Assembly (NCBI GenBank): GCA_965153355.1
Contig: OZ231126.1
Span: 24,242,001-24,306,000, forward strand
Direction: 5' to 3'
Origin: Flaccisagitta enflata
Lineage: Eukaryota > Chaetognatha > Sagittoidea > Aphragmophora
DNA length: 64,000 nt
The notes below the pieces were generated by a model, which was given only the letters and a program-made list of their open reading frames with translations, had not been told where the DNA came from and searched no databases. Shown piece after piece: positions 47,661 through 60,180 of the stretch (its first letter is position 1; each line of letters opens with the position of its first letter). The translations under genes were made by a program, and so were the position numbers.

Positions 47661-50530
47661 CTCTATCCAAGGAATCTGGCTCAAAATCATGTATATAGAT
47701 AGTCCATCACAAAAATTTGACCTTGGGGCTTCTCTAAAGTGTGCCCGCCACACCCCTCCTAATGCATAAGTGGTGGTGTTGTTTTTTTCACATTGTCACA
47801 TTTTACTCATCTTTGTATGCTTATATCTCCTAAACGAATAAAGCTAGTAACCTCAATTTGGGCTCATTTTGAAGAGCTTTACTTACTCTTTAAAATGAGC
47901 CCAAGTTGAGATCATTAGCTTTATTCGTTTAGAAGCAGTTGTCTTCCAAAGTTGATGTCTTTTTGGAGAAAATATTGATTTTTTCACAACTTTGCAAGCT
48001 TTTATCTCCTAAACAAATAAAGCTACTGACCTCAACTTGGGCTCATTTTGAAGAGCTTTACTTACTCTTTAAAATGAGCCCTTGTTGTGGTCTGTAACTT
48101 TTTTTGTTAAGAAGCAGTTGTCTTACAAAGCTGATGTCTTCATGAAGAAAATAGTAATACTTGTCATTAAACTAAAATTCTATAATTTGGCTTTTTTTTT
48201 CTACATAATGATAGTCAGGTGATGCACTGGCTCATTGGTAATTGCCGTCTACTGTGAGGGTAGAATAACAGATAAATAATGGGGGTTTGAGACCCATATA
48301 GGGCCCCTAAAGAGCCCACTTGGCCTCAAAAATGGTAAAAATTCCCCCAATACTGAAAAAAATTCTCTTTTTTCTACTTTGAGGTATCCCAGTCGCAGTG
48401 ATACACTGACTTATCAGTTATTTCCATGTAGTCTGGCAGGAGATGTACAGATGGTTAATAGAGGGTTGGGACCACTAGGGGCCCTTTGAAGAGCCCCTTT
48501 GGGCTCAAAAATGGCTCAATGATTGAAAAATACTTACTTTTCTGCTTTGAAGCACCCTAGAAGTAGTCCCACTCATCAGTAACTCCCATATAGCATGGTG
48601 GGATATGTGCAGGTGAATTACGGAAGATTTAGTTTCCTAGGGGCCCCATTGAAGTACCTGAGGGACCCAAAAAAAGCCCAAAATGCAATGGAGGAATATT
48701 AAGTATCTTATGTTTTTTTCTGTTCTGCTGCACTCAGTTGTGACACTGCCTTGTAAGTCATTGCAATGTAGTCATGAAAGAGATGTGTTAAGAGTCAAGG
48801 GGTCGTGAGTCCCCAAAGGCCACTTAAGAGCTCCCAAGGACATGTGAACAGAACAAAAATTGCTAAAAAATTGAGCAGTGTTCAGTTTTTGGGCAGCGGC
48901 CCCAAAGGAGACAAAGTCCTGTAGAACACTTTTGTTCGTCCATTTGTTCGTTTGTTTGTTTGTCCATCCGTTTATCCCCCAGCCCCCTTATCAGGCCCTC
49001 CACGCCTCAAATCTGGCCTTTGAGACCCCAGATCTGGCCTCTTAGACCTCAAATCTGGCCTCTCAGGTCTCAAATCCAGCCTCCCAGGCCTCAAATCCAG
49101 CCTTTTAGGCCTCAAACCTAGCCTCTCAGGGCTCAAATCCAACCTCTCAGGCCTACAACCTGGTCATTCAGACCTCAAATTAGGCTTTCCAGGCCTCAAA
49201 TTCAAATCCCCAGGCCTCAAACCTGGCCTCTCAGGCCTCAAATTAGGGCCTCTCAGGCCTCAAATTAGCTATCTAAGCCGTACTGCCCTTGGGCGACCTG
49301 TTTTCTTTTCTTTTTATTTTTTTAATTCTTGAGTTTCACACTGACTTATTAGTCATTGTCATCTGGTATTGAGAAAATTTGTAGGAGGATATTGGGGGAT
49401 TTTGATCATTAGGGACACGCATATCTGCACATCTCTTCTATGATTGTATGTTAAATGGTTATATAAGGTGGCGTCATGGTACAATGCAGCAGAAAACAAA
49501 AAAGAACATAAGATGATATTCTACCATTTTGGAGCCTTTTGAGGTCCTTAAGGAGGCCCCCAGGGGTCTTGATTTTCTGTAATAAACCTGTACATATCCC
49601 ACTACACAAGACAGGAATGACTGATGGGTCAAGACTACTACTAGGGTGCTTCAATGCAGAAAAGTAAGTATTTTTTCAATCTTGGAACAATTTTGGTTAT
49701 TTTTGAGCCCTTAAGGACCTTTCAAAGGCCTCCCAGGGGTTCTAACCCTCTGTTAACCATCTGTTCATCTCCTGCCACACTAGATGGAAATTACCAATGA
49801 GTCAGTGTACCACTAGGATACCCCAAGGCATAAAAAAAAGCATTTTTTTTCAGTATTGGGGTCATTTTTACCATTATTGAGGCCATGTGGGCTTTTTGAA
49901 GGGCCCTCAGCGGGTCCCAAACCCGCATTATTTATCGGTTCTTCTACCCCCACGGTAAATGGAAGTGTATCACTTGACTATAATGGGGTAAAATAAAAAA
50001 CCAAAAAATGAAATTTAAGCTTAATGACAAGATTACTTTTTTCTTCATGAAGACATCAGCTTTGTAAGACGACTGCTTCTTAACAAATGAAGTTACAGAC
50101 CTTAACTTGGGCTCATTTTGAAAAGTAATAAAAGCTCTTCAAAATGAGCTTAAGTTGAGGTCAGTAGCTTTATTCGTTTGGGAGATACAAGCTTGCTAAG
50201 TCGTGACCAAAATCAATATTTTATCCAAAAAGGCATTAACTTTGGAAGAAAACTGCTTCTATATGAATACAGCTGATGATCTCAACTTAGGCTCATTTCA
50301 AAGAGTAAGTAAAGCTCTTTAAAATGAGCCCAAATTGAGGTCACTAGCTTTATTAGTTTGGGAGATATAAGTTTACAAAGATGATTAATATATGACAATG
50401 TCAAAATAACAACACCACCACTTATGCATTAGGAGGGCTGTGGCGGGCACACTTTAGAGAAGCCCCAAGGTCAAATTTTTGTGATGGACTATCAATATAC
50501 ATGATTTTGAGCCAGATTCCTTGGATAGAG
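47661..50530. mobile_element. Long palindromic element, 2.87 kb
   Basis: The left arm 47,661-48,889 (starts CTCTATCCAAGGAATCTGGC) is repeated inverted at 49,301-50,530. The arms are about 1,230 bp each and imperfect. Each arm holds two small hairpin units (GCTCATTTTGAAGAGCTTTA) and four units of about 165 bp (GACTTATCAGTTATTTCCAT, GGCAGGAGATGTACAGATGG). The word GCGACTTATAGGTGTTGG occurs in direct orientation at 47,604-47,621 and 50,532-50,549. The centre is occupied by a family C element. No coding frame. Confidence 0.88.
48890..49300. mobile_element. Family C2 element at the palindrome centre
   Basis: TTGGGCAGCGGCCCCAAAGG, then ACAAAGTCCTGTAGAACAC, TTCGTCCATTTGTT words and about 12 units of TCAGGCCTCAAATCTGGCCT. 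It ends ACTGCCCTTGGGCGACC. Confidence 0.8.
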
Positions 50531-50564
50531 AGCGACTTATAGGTGTTGGGCCTGTTCTCTCCTA

Positions 50565-50963
50565 CAACGCGAATAAAAAAAAAGCCGCACCCTTTTGTAG
50601 TTAGGTAGAAGAGATTGTTTCAAAAATTTTTCATTCAAATGATTTGAAAATTTTTGAATTTTCTTTCAATCTAGACCAATCCAAGGTCTGTATCTCAAAC
50701 CGTTTAGAAGTTAGAGCTTGTCAAAGTGAACCTCTGTTTTGTGAAAATGCTTCTTTTTCAATAGAATTGCAAAACTGAAAATGACAATGTTTCACTCTTT
50801 TTTATGCCACATCTAAACGAATAAAGCTAGAAATACCAGATTGGAGCCAAATGAAAGTTCTTTTTGAGAGCTTTAAAATGGTCTAAGATTTTGACTGAAT
50901 ATTTTGAAATTCAATATGATGAATTGTCATTTAAAAGTGCGGCATTTTTATTGATTCGCGTAG
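50565..50963. mobile_element. Family G TIR element (TA duplication), 399 bp
   Basis: The ends are CAACGCGAATAAAAAAAAAG and, inverted, TTTTTATTGATTCGCGTAG, with GCCGCAC and GTGCGGC just inside. TA flanks at 50,563-50,564 and 50,964-50,965. The interior carries ACATCTAAACGAATAAAGCT and ACCAGATTGGAGCCAAATGA. Confidence 0.82.
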
Positions 50964-50965
50964 TA

Positions 50966-51442
50966 TAGCTTTAGGCAAAACATCGCCCGGTCTTTAAAAA
51001 AAGAAATACCCGTTCCCCCACATTCAGTCCAAGGGGATCAGTCAACCTCAAAGCTTGGAGGCCAAAACCGAAACCCACTGTAATTTATGAGCCATAAATT
51101 AAGCGCGGGGTTGTAAAGCTGTCATAAGTCATGCGCTCTGAAGGGGGGAGGAGACGGAGAGGGACAGAGAGAGGGAGGAAAGTAGGAGGAAATTGTGTGT
51201 TGGTGAAGGGAAGGAGGAAGAGAAAGGAGAGCGGGAAGGAGGAGCAGAAGGAGGAAAGCGTTTGGATGAGGAGGAAGAGGGGAATTGACAGACGTTTGGG
51301 TTTTGTAAACTGGTGAAAGAGAAACAGAGAGAGACAAAATCAAAATGAAAATAGGGAGGGGAAAACGGGACATTTATTGTCATGTTGCACGACGGGTACG
51401 CGTTGGTCTGGAAGGGAGGGAGGGATAGAATGTAAGTTAGTG
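50966..51442. other. Purine-rich spacer, no gene recognised
   Basis: 51,130-51,440 is G/A-rich (GGAGGAGGAAAG). No supported coding. Confidence 0.4.
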
Positions 51443-51854
<412 letters not shown>

Positions 51855-52067
51855 AACAAGGCCGGATACACGGCTACCCCAGTCGCGTGCGGGTGGGCAG
51901 GGGCCATAATTGAGGTCACTTCATCTTTTGGGTGCAGGTGCGGTGAGGCCAGAAACCGCAAAAAAAAAAAAAAGTAAAGGGTGACGGACCAACGGACGGA
52001 CCAACAGACGGACCGACGGACGGACCGACAAAGCGGGGTGTAGAGTCGCGTAGCACGCGACTAAAAA
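51855..52067 (+). mobile_element. Family A element, complete-looking
   Basis: AAACAAGGCCGGATACACGGC, the word AGTCGCGTGCGGGTGGGCAGG, a GTGACGGACCAACGGACGG core, and the hairpin AGTCGCGTAGCACGCGACT followed by AAAAA. The 5' word and the distal arm pair exactly. Confidence 0.92.
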
Positions 52068-52283
52068 CTAAAACGCGGGGTTACAATATCGCCGTGGACA
52101 GGTCGGCAGCGGCATACACCCCTTTCTCCACACACGCACTCACACACAAAAAATGCGCGTTTCTTCGTTTCTTGACTTGTGCGTTACAGGCGGACCTGCA
52201 GACGGACAAATGGACGGACTGGGAGAAGGACCCACGGACAGGCAAAGCCTTTTATAGAGTAACTCGTTTGTCCGTGACAAAGA
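52068..52283 (+). mobile_element. Family A3 element, decayed, abutting the previous copy
   Basis: ACTAAAACGCGGGGTTACAAT (A3 5' end), TCGCCGTGGACAGGTCGGCAG, a GACGGAC core, CCTTTTATAGAGTAACTCG and a broken hairpin before AAAG. It starts immediately at the A-rich end of the preceding element. Confidence 0.75.
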
Positions 52284-52673
52284 AGTGACCAAAAGGCAAA
52301 AAGAGAGAAACAGGCAGACAGAGTCAGAGACTGACATACAGTGAAACAGACAGACGTAGATGGACGGAAATACAGATTCACAGACAATCAGCCTGACCGA
52401 CATTCAAGAAGACAGTAAGAAAAACAGATAGATAGAAAGATAGATAGATAGATCTGTCTAAGTCTAGAGACATACAAAAAGAGACAGGGGCAAAAAAAAA
52501 AAAAAGAAAAAAAAAACAACAAAAACAAAAGACAACAGTGAGACTCAGACAGACAAAGACTATGAGATAGACACTGAAAGACAGAAAGAAAAAGAGTGTA
52601 TCTGTCGACCCCTTGTCGCGTTTATTTCGTATTCAGTAACAAGAGTTTGTTCGGTTGTTCGGGTTCGAGGTGG
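52284..52673. other. CAGA/GATA-rich spacer, no gene recognised
   Basis: Loose CAGACAGA words, a short GATAGATA run (52,426-52,452) and A-runs. No exon is supported. Confidence 0.45.
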
Positions 52674-52675
52674 CT

Positions 52676-52725
52676 CAGAGGAGGAGGAGGAGGAGGAGAA
52701 GGAGGAGGAGCCTCAGAGGAGGCGG
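52676..52725. repeat. (GGA)n short microsatellite
   Basis: About twelve GGA triplets with GAA interruptions. Confidence 0.85.
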
Positions 52726-52995
52726 TTCTCTTGTCTGGCGTCGTTGTTTATGGGGTGAGATGAGGTCACCGAAATTCACGTCAAATTTTCATGCGTGGTC
52801 TCTGTTTATTGGTTTTTCCCTCTTTCTTTCTCTCTCGCCAGGGGGCACATGCAAGGTGTAGGTTTCCACATACAGGAAAATAATAAGACAGGGAAAAAAA
52901 TGGGCGAAAATTGTTTTCAAAAAAAGTAAAAAAGAAACAATACATATAGATGAACGCAAACTAGTCGGGATGGATGGAAGAAAAAAACAGAAAAT

Positions 52996-53165
<170 letters not shown>

Positions 53166-53434
53166 GACGGATATTGTCATGTTTTCTTTTTCTTTTTCCT
53201 GTGCATCAGAATTTACGATCTCGCAACAATTTTTTTCGAATAAAAATGAAATTTGGATGCGTTTTTGGTCGTGGTTGTTGATGTTGAAGCTGCCTCCGGC
53301 GTTGCCGTTGTCGAAGTTAATGTTGGTGGCGCAACCTCGAGATTCCCAAAGAAATCACAAATGCAATAAGTAACTTATGTCAAAAAGAGAAAAAAAAACA
53401 ACAAAAGGTTGTCGACTTCTTGTCAATTTATTAG
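53166..53434. other. Spacer, nothing recognised
   Basis: Unremarkable sequence with a weak GTTGTTGATGTTGAAG patch. Confidence 0.4.
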
Positions 53435-53583
53435 TAGCGTCGTGACGTCCATCCGTCGATTAGTCCCTCCGCCGCTCTGTCCGTCTGTCTGTTCGTCTGT
53501 AACATTTTTGAATTGCGAGCAGTTTTCGCATTAGTTCTCCTTCCCAACCATCCGCGACTGGATTGCCGTGTATCCGGCCTTGT
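53435..53583 (-). mobile_element. Family A element, 3' hairpin lost
   Basis: CCATCCGTCGATTAGTCCCTC core, then AACCATCCGCGACTGGATTG (5' word CAGTCGCGGATGG in its own direction) and CCGTGTATCCGGCCTTGTTA. Confidence 0.75.
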
Positions 53584-53685
53584 TACTCGCGGACTCGAGA
53601 CTTTATACATTGCTGTGTTGGTCTGTTTATCATCCGTCCCTCATTCGGTCGATCCCTCCGTAATTCTCTCAGAATGTGGTCCTTT

Positions 53686-54085
53686 TGGGCAGCGGCCCCG
53701 AAGAGGTCGATGACCTATGCTTTCACACATATGGGGAATTTTCTCCTTCTCCTTCTTCTCCCTCTCCTTCTTCTCCATCCCCCCCCCCCACAAATCCCAG
53801 TCTCGAGGCCCAAATCCTAGCCTCGAGGCCCAAATCCTAGCCTTGAGGCTCAAATCCTAACCTCGAGACCCAAATCCTAACCTGGAGGCCCAAATCCTTG
53901 AAGTCTAAATCCCAGCATAGAGGCCCGATCCCAGGAGGAGAAGGAGAAAATTCCCTATATGTGTGAAAGCATAGGTCATCGACCCCTTCCGGGCTGCTGC
54001 CCTGCTCCCCCTTCAACTTCAAGCACAAACTACTCAGGCAGGGCACGGGTACCGCTGACCATCTGACGCTTTTGCGACTATTTGT
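53686..54085. mobile_element. Family C1 element, complete reference copy
   Basis: The left arm GGGCAGCGGCCCCGAAGAGG continues GACCTATGCTTTCACACATA and TGGGGAATTTTCTCC. The core is about eight units of CTCGAGGCCCAAATCCTAGC. The right arm is the inverse of the left (53,936-54,002), then GGGCACGGGTACCGCTGACC and the end word ACGCTTTTGCGACTATTT. It shows the uninterrupted form of the site occupied by a D element at 12,623. Confidence 0.9.
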
Positions 54086-54139
54086 GTTTTTATTCCCCAT
54101 CTCGAAACCCTTGGATTTTATTCCCCCAAAACAAAACAA

Positions 54140-54226
54140 ATCAAAACAAACAAACAAACAAACAAACAAACAAACAAACAAACAAACAAACAAACAAACA
54201 AACAAACAAACAAACAAACAAACAAA
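54140..54226. repeat. (CAAA)n microsatellite
   Basis: About 19 perfect CAAA units after a looser start. Confidence 0.96.
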
Positions 54227-54745
54227 AGAAAACAAAAAAGATCCCGAACGAACCAGTCTAGGCGGTGGAAAGCTGCGGTTATTATGGGCGCTGGAGTTAA
54301 GATAGGGCGGGTGGGGGGATACGGAAATGCGCATTTTCGAACATAGCGACGCGAAGGAAGGTCAGACAGACAGATAGATTGACGGATAACAAGCCAGACT
54401 GATACACGGACGGACAGATGGATGACGCGTTATTTTGAATTGGTAGTCCAAATTGCAGTTTTCGATGATAACGAAAGGTGCATAATGAGGCGCCAAATCG
54501 CACTAAAGAGCATCCCTTTATTTGCTGATTTATTGTTTTGTTCACATATTTGTTCATCATTTTGTACGTTTTTTCCTAAATCTCCGACTCTTGCAACTCG
54601 ATCATTGATTCAATCATCTATTTTGCTCGTTCAATTTATCGATCGTTTGTCCATCTGTTCGTTTGTTCATTTAGTGGTAATTTTTTCTTTACAAGTAATG
54701 CTGGGGCGTTTTTTTTTGTTAGAAGGTTTGGTTGTAAGTATTTCG

Positions 54746-54777
<32 letters not shown>

Positions 54778-55458
54778 AATTACAAGGCAGATTTGCTCTG
54801 GATGACTGGTGGGACAATATCCCTCACTATACTACATGTTTTGCTGTCATCACCGTTTGTCATTGATAAGTGGGAACAAGAGCTACAGCCTTGCAGGAAC
54901 CCCCAAAGTCAAAGAAAAAGCCTTCATCACAGGTTGATGTTGTCTGATGGCTCAAAGACGGAAAGTGAGGATAATAAAGATGTACCAAACCTGAAATGCG
55001 GAGCCTCTAAATGTTGGGGAGAGGGCGAGGCCGGATCCAGGCTCGACAAACCTAAACAAAATATATTTCGAATGTCAGTGATGTTGTCACATATTTCACA
55101 TCAGGAGGAGAGTTGAATACGCTCTTGCTTTGCACAATGCGTATGAAGACGGTCAGGTTAAAGTCAAATTCTAAGCCTTGCAAAGTGGTCTGACAGACTA
55201 ACGAACTGATAGTGTTTTTGCGGTTTGGGATAACGCACCTCAAAAAATGAGGGTCAAGTCGATGTACATATGGATGAAGCGAAGACGACGAGAAGCCATT
55301 AGAAACGAAAAACGAGGTTAAAAGCATGTAAAAGAAGAAGGGGAAAGTTGGGTAGGTCTCATGGGATTATAGGCTCAACCCGAGGTGGGAAGGGGGAAAC
55401 CGGAATGTGGGGTGGGGGAAGAGGAAGAGCTTTTGGTAACAAGTTTTTCATTACAAGT
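54227..55458. other. No gene recognised
   Basis: Includes a 25-nt T run at 54,748-54,772. A 107-codon plus-strand frame at 54,793-55,116 has no recognisable motif or clear splice context. I cannot call it a gene. Confidence 0.4.
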
Positions 55459-55632
55459 TAACAAGGCCAAATACAAGGCTACCGAAGTCGCGTACGGGTG
55501 GGCAGGGGAAGCAATAAAAAAAGCTAACAAAGCATTTGGGCAGGAGCCATAGTGCAAAACCGCCTAGAAACACCAAAAAAGCTAGGTGTGACCGTTCGAC
55601 TGACACACCATCCAACCATACGACCGACATAG
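55459..55632 (+). mobile_element. Family A element, 3' end decayed
   Basis: AACAAGGCCAAATACAAGGC, the word AGTCGCGTACGGGTGGGCAGG, GGGCAGGAGCCATAG. The core is reduced to CGACTGACACACCATCC and the terminal hairpin is absent. Confidence 0.75.
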
Positions 55633-56118
55633 CGACTGAAAAGTAGACAAATGTTTTCGCAGAAAACCGATGATGAAAATTAAGATTATTTCCGATGCGG
55701 CGATTATAAAGTAGCACACTACTACACTGCACACAGGTCGATCTTTGCCATGTGGGTATGCCATGTGGGTATGTCACGAAAGCCTTTAGCCTCTCCCAAA
55801 CCAGGAACCCTAATGCCCAAAAGTGTTCTAGCATCGGTGAAGGTGACTGGGGTGGTGCCTGTTTGATAAGGGTGGTAAATCTTAGGTGGGGGTTTGAGCT
55901 GGAGTGGCCACAAATGCTTGTGTCGCAAAAGTTTTCAGCGTCCCCCGGACCAGGGGAACGGCGATTTGTGGTCCTGCGTGGGTGAGGGTGATCGGGAGCT
56001 TCAGGGCAAGACCGAAGCAAAGGTCATCTTACGGGTCAATGATAATGATCTATAAAACAGAATAATGATCGTAGCCTCGACTCACCAGCGCGCCTCAGTA
56101 CGCAGCCCAGGAATCAAG
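55633..56118. other. No gene recognised
   Basis: A short direct repeat CATGTGGGTATG lies at about 55,749-55,772. A long minus-strand frame spans 55,451-56,020, but its 3' third translates the family A copy, so it is not trusted. Confidence 0.4.
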
Positions 56119-56326
<208 letters not shown>

Positions 56327-56364
56327 CTTTCATTGCTGGTTTTTCATTGAGTCCGGCTTGTCGT

Positions 56365-56672
56365 TTTTTAGTCGCGTGCTACGCGACTCTACACCCCGCT
56401 TTGTCGGTCCATCCGTCGGTCCATTGGTCCGTCAGTCCGTCGGTCCGTCGGTCCGTCAGTCCGTCGGTCCGTCGGTCCGTCAGTCCGTCAGTCCGTCGGT
56501 CCGTCCTTCCGTTGGTCCGTCCGTCGGTCTGTCGGTCCGTCCGTCACACTTTACTTTTTCGGCGTTTAAGGGGTTTTTTGCCTTACTGCTCCTGCCCAAA
56601 TGCTCCATTGACCTCAATTATGGCCCCTGCCCACCCGCACGCGTCTGGGGTAGCCGTGTATCCGGCCTTGTT
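56365..56672 (-). mobile_element. Family A element with long core, reverse orientation
   Basis: The left TTTTTTAGTCGCGTGCTACG is the hairpin in reverse. The core is about 150 bp of GTCCGTCGGTCC words. The right CCACCCGCACGCGTCTGGGG and GTGTATCCGGCCTTGTTT form the 5' end. Confidence 0.9.
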
Positions 56673-57467
56673 TCATGACTTCCTGATTCTTTAAGTACAA
56701 CAGTCTGCAGGTGAGTAGGATCATCACAGTCATTTCTACCCACACAATAATTTTTCCCAGTTTGTAACTTGAAATGAGTCGATTTTGAAACATTCCTCTT
56801 CCAGACATTGATCACTTATCAGTTCATAACTTAACAGTTCCGTTTTCCGCCTCAATGTCTCTCCATTTCTCATACGTACTCCATAGAAGTACTTACCATT
56901 GTCATTTTCGCTCTTTTACATTGCTTGAAAACATCAATACGCCTTTCGTAGGCTCATGCCGACAGCAGTAGCGTCGGTTTTGTTTTTGTTTTGTTTCGTT
57001 TTAACTCGTTTTGTTTTGTTTCATATTCTCTCAGGGGTGTATATTCTTGCATATTCCCCCCCCCCCCCCCCGGCGGGAGGGGGAAATTAATCAAAGGGTT
57101 TAGAGATGGGGAAGGGAAAGGAAGGGGGAAAAAAGAGAAAGAAAAAAAAAGAAAATTTGTTAAAAATATTGATTTTGGCAATACCAAATGATAAAACCTA
57201 ATTAGAACAAAACAATTTAACATTAATTAAACCTAAAGTATACAGTGTTATTGCTTTATGAAGAAGAAAATCATAATTTTGCAAAGGCAGGGGGGGGGGA
57301 AGAAATCAAAAGCCGTGCAACTATATACTCCCTGTTAATTTACTGCCTAAACTGTACGACACACGCCCTTTGTTAAGCCTTTCGGCCATGCGCGTGATTT
57401 TATTCTCCTCATTCTGTTTGACGGACCTTCAATTACTGTGCTGTCTTTTGAAAATTTTTAAACGTCA
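56673..57467. other. No gene recognised
   Basis: C run at 57,056-57,071, G runs near 57,290, and T/G-rich GTTTTGTTTTGTTT words near 56,978-57,020. Confidence 0.4.
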
Positions 57468-57800
<333 letters not shown>

Positions 57801-57985
57801 ATGAGATGATAGTTGTCCTCACACTCAGATCGAGATACGAATTCCTCATTATTTCCTGCATATATTTATTATAAATATAACTGCCGGTGTCTCGGGGCCG
57901 GCGACGGCAGCGCGAAAAAAATATCCTTCTGTCGGTTTCTGTCGGCTTATCGGCGTGTCTGGCCTTCCGTTGTGGTCCATCCAAG

Positions 57986-58132
57986 GCGGTCCGTCCAGTC
58001 CGATGCGGTCCGTCCAGTCCGTTGCGGTCCGTCCAGTCCGTCGCGGTCCGTTCAGTCCATTGCGGTCCGTCCAGTCCGTTGCGGTCCGTCCAGTCCGTTG
58101 CGGTCCGTCCAGTCCGTCGCGGTCCGTCCGGC
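57986..58132. repeat. 19-bp minisatellite, about 7.7 units
   Basis: GCGGTCCGTCCAGTCCGTT repeated in exact 19-bp register, with variants at the last three bases and one TTCAG. The unit resembles family A core words. Confidence 0.95.
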
Positions 58133-58313
58133 CGGCCTTGGTTGTGAATCCCGGCGATGGACGGAGGGCCGCTTAGGTGGGGAGATTTGACGGTCATAAC
58201 GTCATAAGCTCTAAATACTAATGACCCATTTTCAGAGAGTTGATGGTCGAAACGCCCGCCCTCTGTGACCGTAAAAGCAGCCGAGGGAATCAGCAAAGAG
58301 TGACGGAGAGAGA

Positions 58314-58429
<116 letters not shown>

Positions 58430-58585
58430 TCATTCACGACAGGTGGATGGAAGAGGGATGAAGCTAGGGTAAGAGGAGATTTTTTGAAGCGGGGTAGGCG
58501 ATGAAATGTGATCCAGATGAGTGCAAGCTTGTATGCGCTGTCAAAATTTTGTTTCAAAAACAACAAAAACTTAAAAAAATCCATC

Positions 58586-58588
<3 letters not shown>

Positions 58589-58637
<49 letters not shown>

Positions 58638-58645
58638 CGACAACG

Positions 58646-58709
<64 letters not shown>

Positions 58710-58710
58710 C
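58589..58710. repeat. (CAA)n microsatellite
   Basis: About 40 CAA triplets with two CGACAA interruptions. It would fall about 100 bp downstream of the DUF229 stop codon, probably in the 3' untranslated region. Confidence 0.97.
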
Positions 58711-58811
58711 GCGAACCGAGCGCCATTGGTGAAAGAAAATCTTCAACATATTGACTTTTACGAACAAGTCAAAGCGAAAAATGCAAAAGGTAATCCAGAC
58801 GTCATCGACTT

Positions 58812-58967
58812 TCACTGCCTCAAACAGTGGCAGAATTCTTTGAGCTGATAGTTCCGTTCGAGGACGCAAAAGGACGAGTTTCCGTATCGATCGAGTCTCG
58901 TCACAGATCCCTTTCGCACTACGTTTCCGGCTTCACCGTCCAGATTGGCCCACACTCGAAATTCCGC
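58812..58967 (-). CDS. DUF229 family gene, last coding exon
   Basis: This 156-bp exon encodes 51 residues and a TGA stop. It reads [10 protein letters not shown], then [15 protein letters not shown] and YQLKEFCHC near the end. The pattern of an RLxRYGxxSxC block followed by a terminal xxKxxCxC matches what I recall of the C-terminus of DUF229 proteins (Pfam family of metazoan proteins in the alkaline phosphatase/sulfatase-like superfamily, function unknown). The acceptor is placed at ...CACTAATCAAG, with a T-rich tract and a branch-point-like CTAAT. The phase is 0, agreeing with the donor of the preceding exon at 62,814. Reading further upstream runs into a transposon end (from 58,992), which supports this boundary. 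The catalytic sulfatase-like domain is not in the window. Confidence 0.8.
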   Translation of the reverse strand, partial: AEFRVWANLDGEAGNVVRKGSVTRLDRYGNSSFCVLERNYQLKEFCHCLRQ

Positions 58968-58991
58968 CTTGATTAGTGATACAAAAAAGTA

Positions 58992-59969
58992 CAGGTCAGA
59001 GCGTAATTGAACGCGAGGCCCCCTTGAAAACTGTAGCACATCACAGATTTATTGGGTCGGAAATTTCAAAAATCTTTTTTTCATTTTATGTTGAATGGAA
59101 AAGTATGCTAAGCATAATCAATGCTACTAAAATTTTTTTAGATTACTAAATCAAAAGGCAGCGATGAAAATCAGTTTAACGCCCGATAAGACATTGTTAC
59201 CACAACTTTTTCCAGCTATCTTAGTTCGTATGATCATGGGCCATTATATCTAGCAAGTTGACCATGATTGTAGGGGAATTGATTCCATGAGCGCAAATTG
59301 TTGAAAAAATTGCTTCAGTCAAAGTCACTCTTTACCCCTCGGAGTTCACGGGAAAGATACCTTGGCAAAATCCATAACAACATTGTAGTTATTTCCTTGA
59401 TATGTTGCCGCAAAATTGAAGCCCGACGAATTTGCTTTTTGCTAGTTCCTTTTATATTTTTTTGGAACAAAGATAAATTCCTGAGCATTTCGCAACTGAT
59501 TTTGGTTTCACTGTATGCTACTTCAGAAACAGACTCTTGTATGAGATATGCAGACCCCCTACAGCCCAGGATGTTGAAGTTAGGGGTATGATTGAGGTAT
59601 TATTTGAAAGCTTATGAGAATACAAATGGCGCCATCAGAGCGTTTTTTTAGTTTTGAGCCCCGACTAAAATTACAGCACTTTAAAGGTGTAAAAATTGAC
59701 TTTTGGGGGGGTTGTTTAAAAAAAGCTAAATTTGATACTTTGAAGAGCTATAATTTGAGCTAGGGAACAAAATTAAAAAACCCTCTGATGGCGCCATTTG
59801 TATTCTCATAAGCTTTCAAATGATACCTCAATCATACCCCTAGCTTCAATCTACTGGGCTGTAGGGGGTTTGCTATAGTTTTATTGCTACAGTTTTATTG
59901 CTACAGTTTTAGTGCTACAGTTTTATTTCCTGGAAGTGGGGGCCTCTCGTTCAAATACGCTCTGATCTG
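58992..59969. mobile_element. Element N (TA duplication) in DUF229 intron
   Basis: The left end CAGGTCAGAGCGTAATTGAA is matched inverted at 59,969 (TTCAAATACGCTCTGATCTG). TA flanks at 58,990-58,991 and 59,970-59,971. GAGGCCCCC and CTGTAGCAC lie inside both ends. Near the right end TTTATTGCTACAG is repeated four times. Its left end is about 22 bp from the predicted splice acceptor of the last DUF229 exon. Confidence 0.75.
59551..59876. repeat. Inverted repeat inside element N
   Basis: CCCCCTACAGCCCAGGATGT..GGGGTATGATTGAGGTAT..GCTTATGAGAATACAAATGG is repeated inverted with about 150-bp arms and a central A/T-rich spacer. Confidence 0.88.
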
Positions 59970-59974
59970 TACTC

Positions 59975-60180
59975 GATGCATTGGCTGTGCAAAATCAATT
60001 GGTCTTCCGGTTGATGGATCCCTTTTGAACAATTCATCTGCCCATCTGAAACACCACTGCATAGCTTCTGCTTCTGCACAGTGGGCTTTTTTGGGCAAAC
60101 CTTTCTCAAAACCTCCAGAAGCTTCTAACCTAATTTTTTTTGCACAGTTGAACCCTGTATGTGTAATAAATGCCCTAGCA
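59975..60180 (-). other. Unidentified open frame in intron (weak)
   Basis: On the minus strand an uninterrupted frame includes LEASGGFEKGLPKKAH, AEAEAMQWCFRWADELF and GRPIDFAQPMHR, followed by a GTACAG donor-like word. The composition looks protein-like, but no family is recognised. The opposite strand is also open, and the flank belongs to element N. Confidence 0.2.

Noticed and set aside
55451-56020. 189-codon minus-strand frame
   Set aside because: Its last third is a translation of the family A copy at 55,459. The remainder shows no recognised domain.
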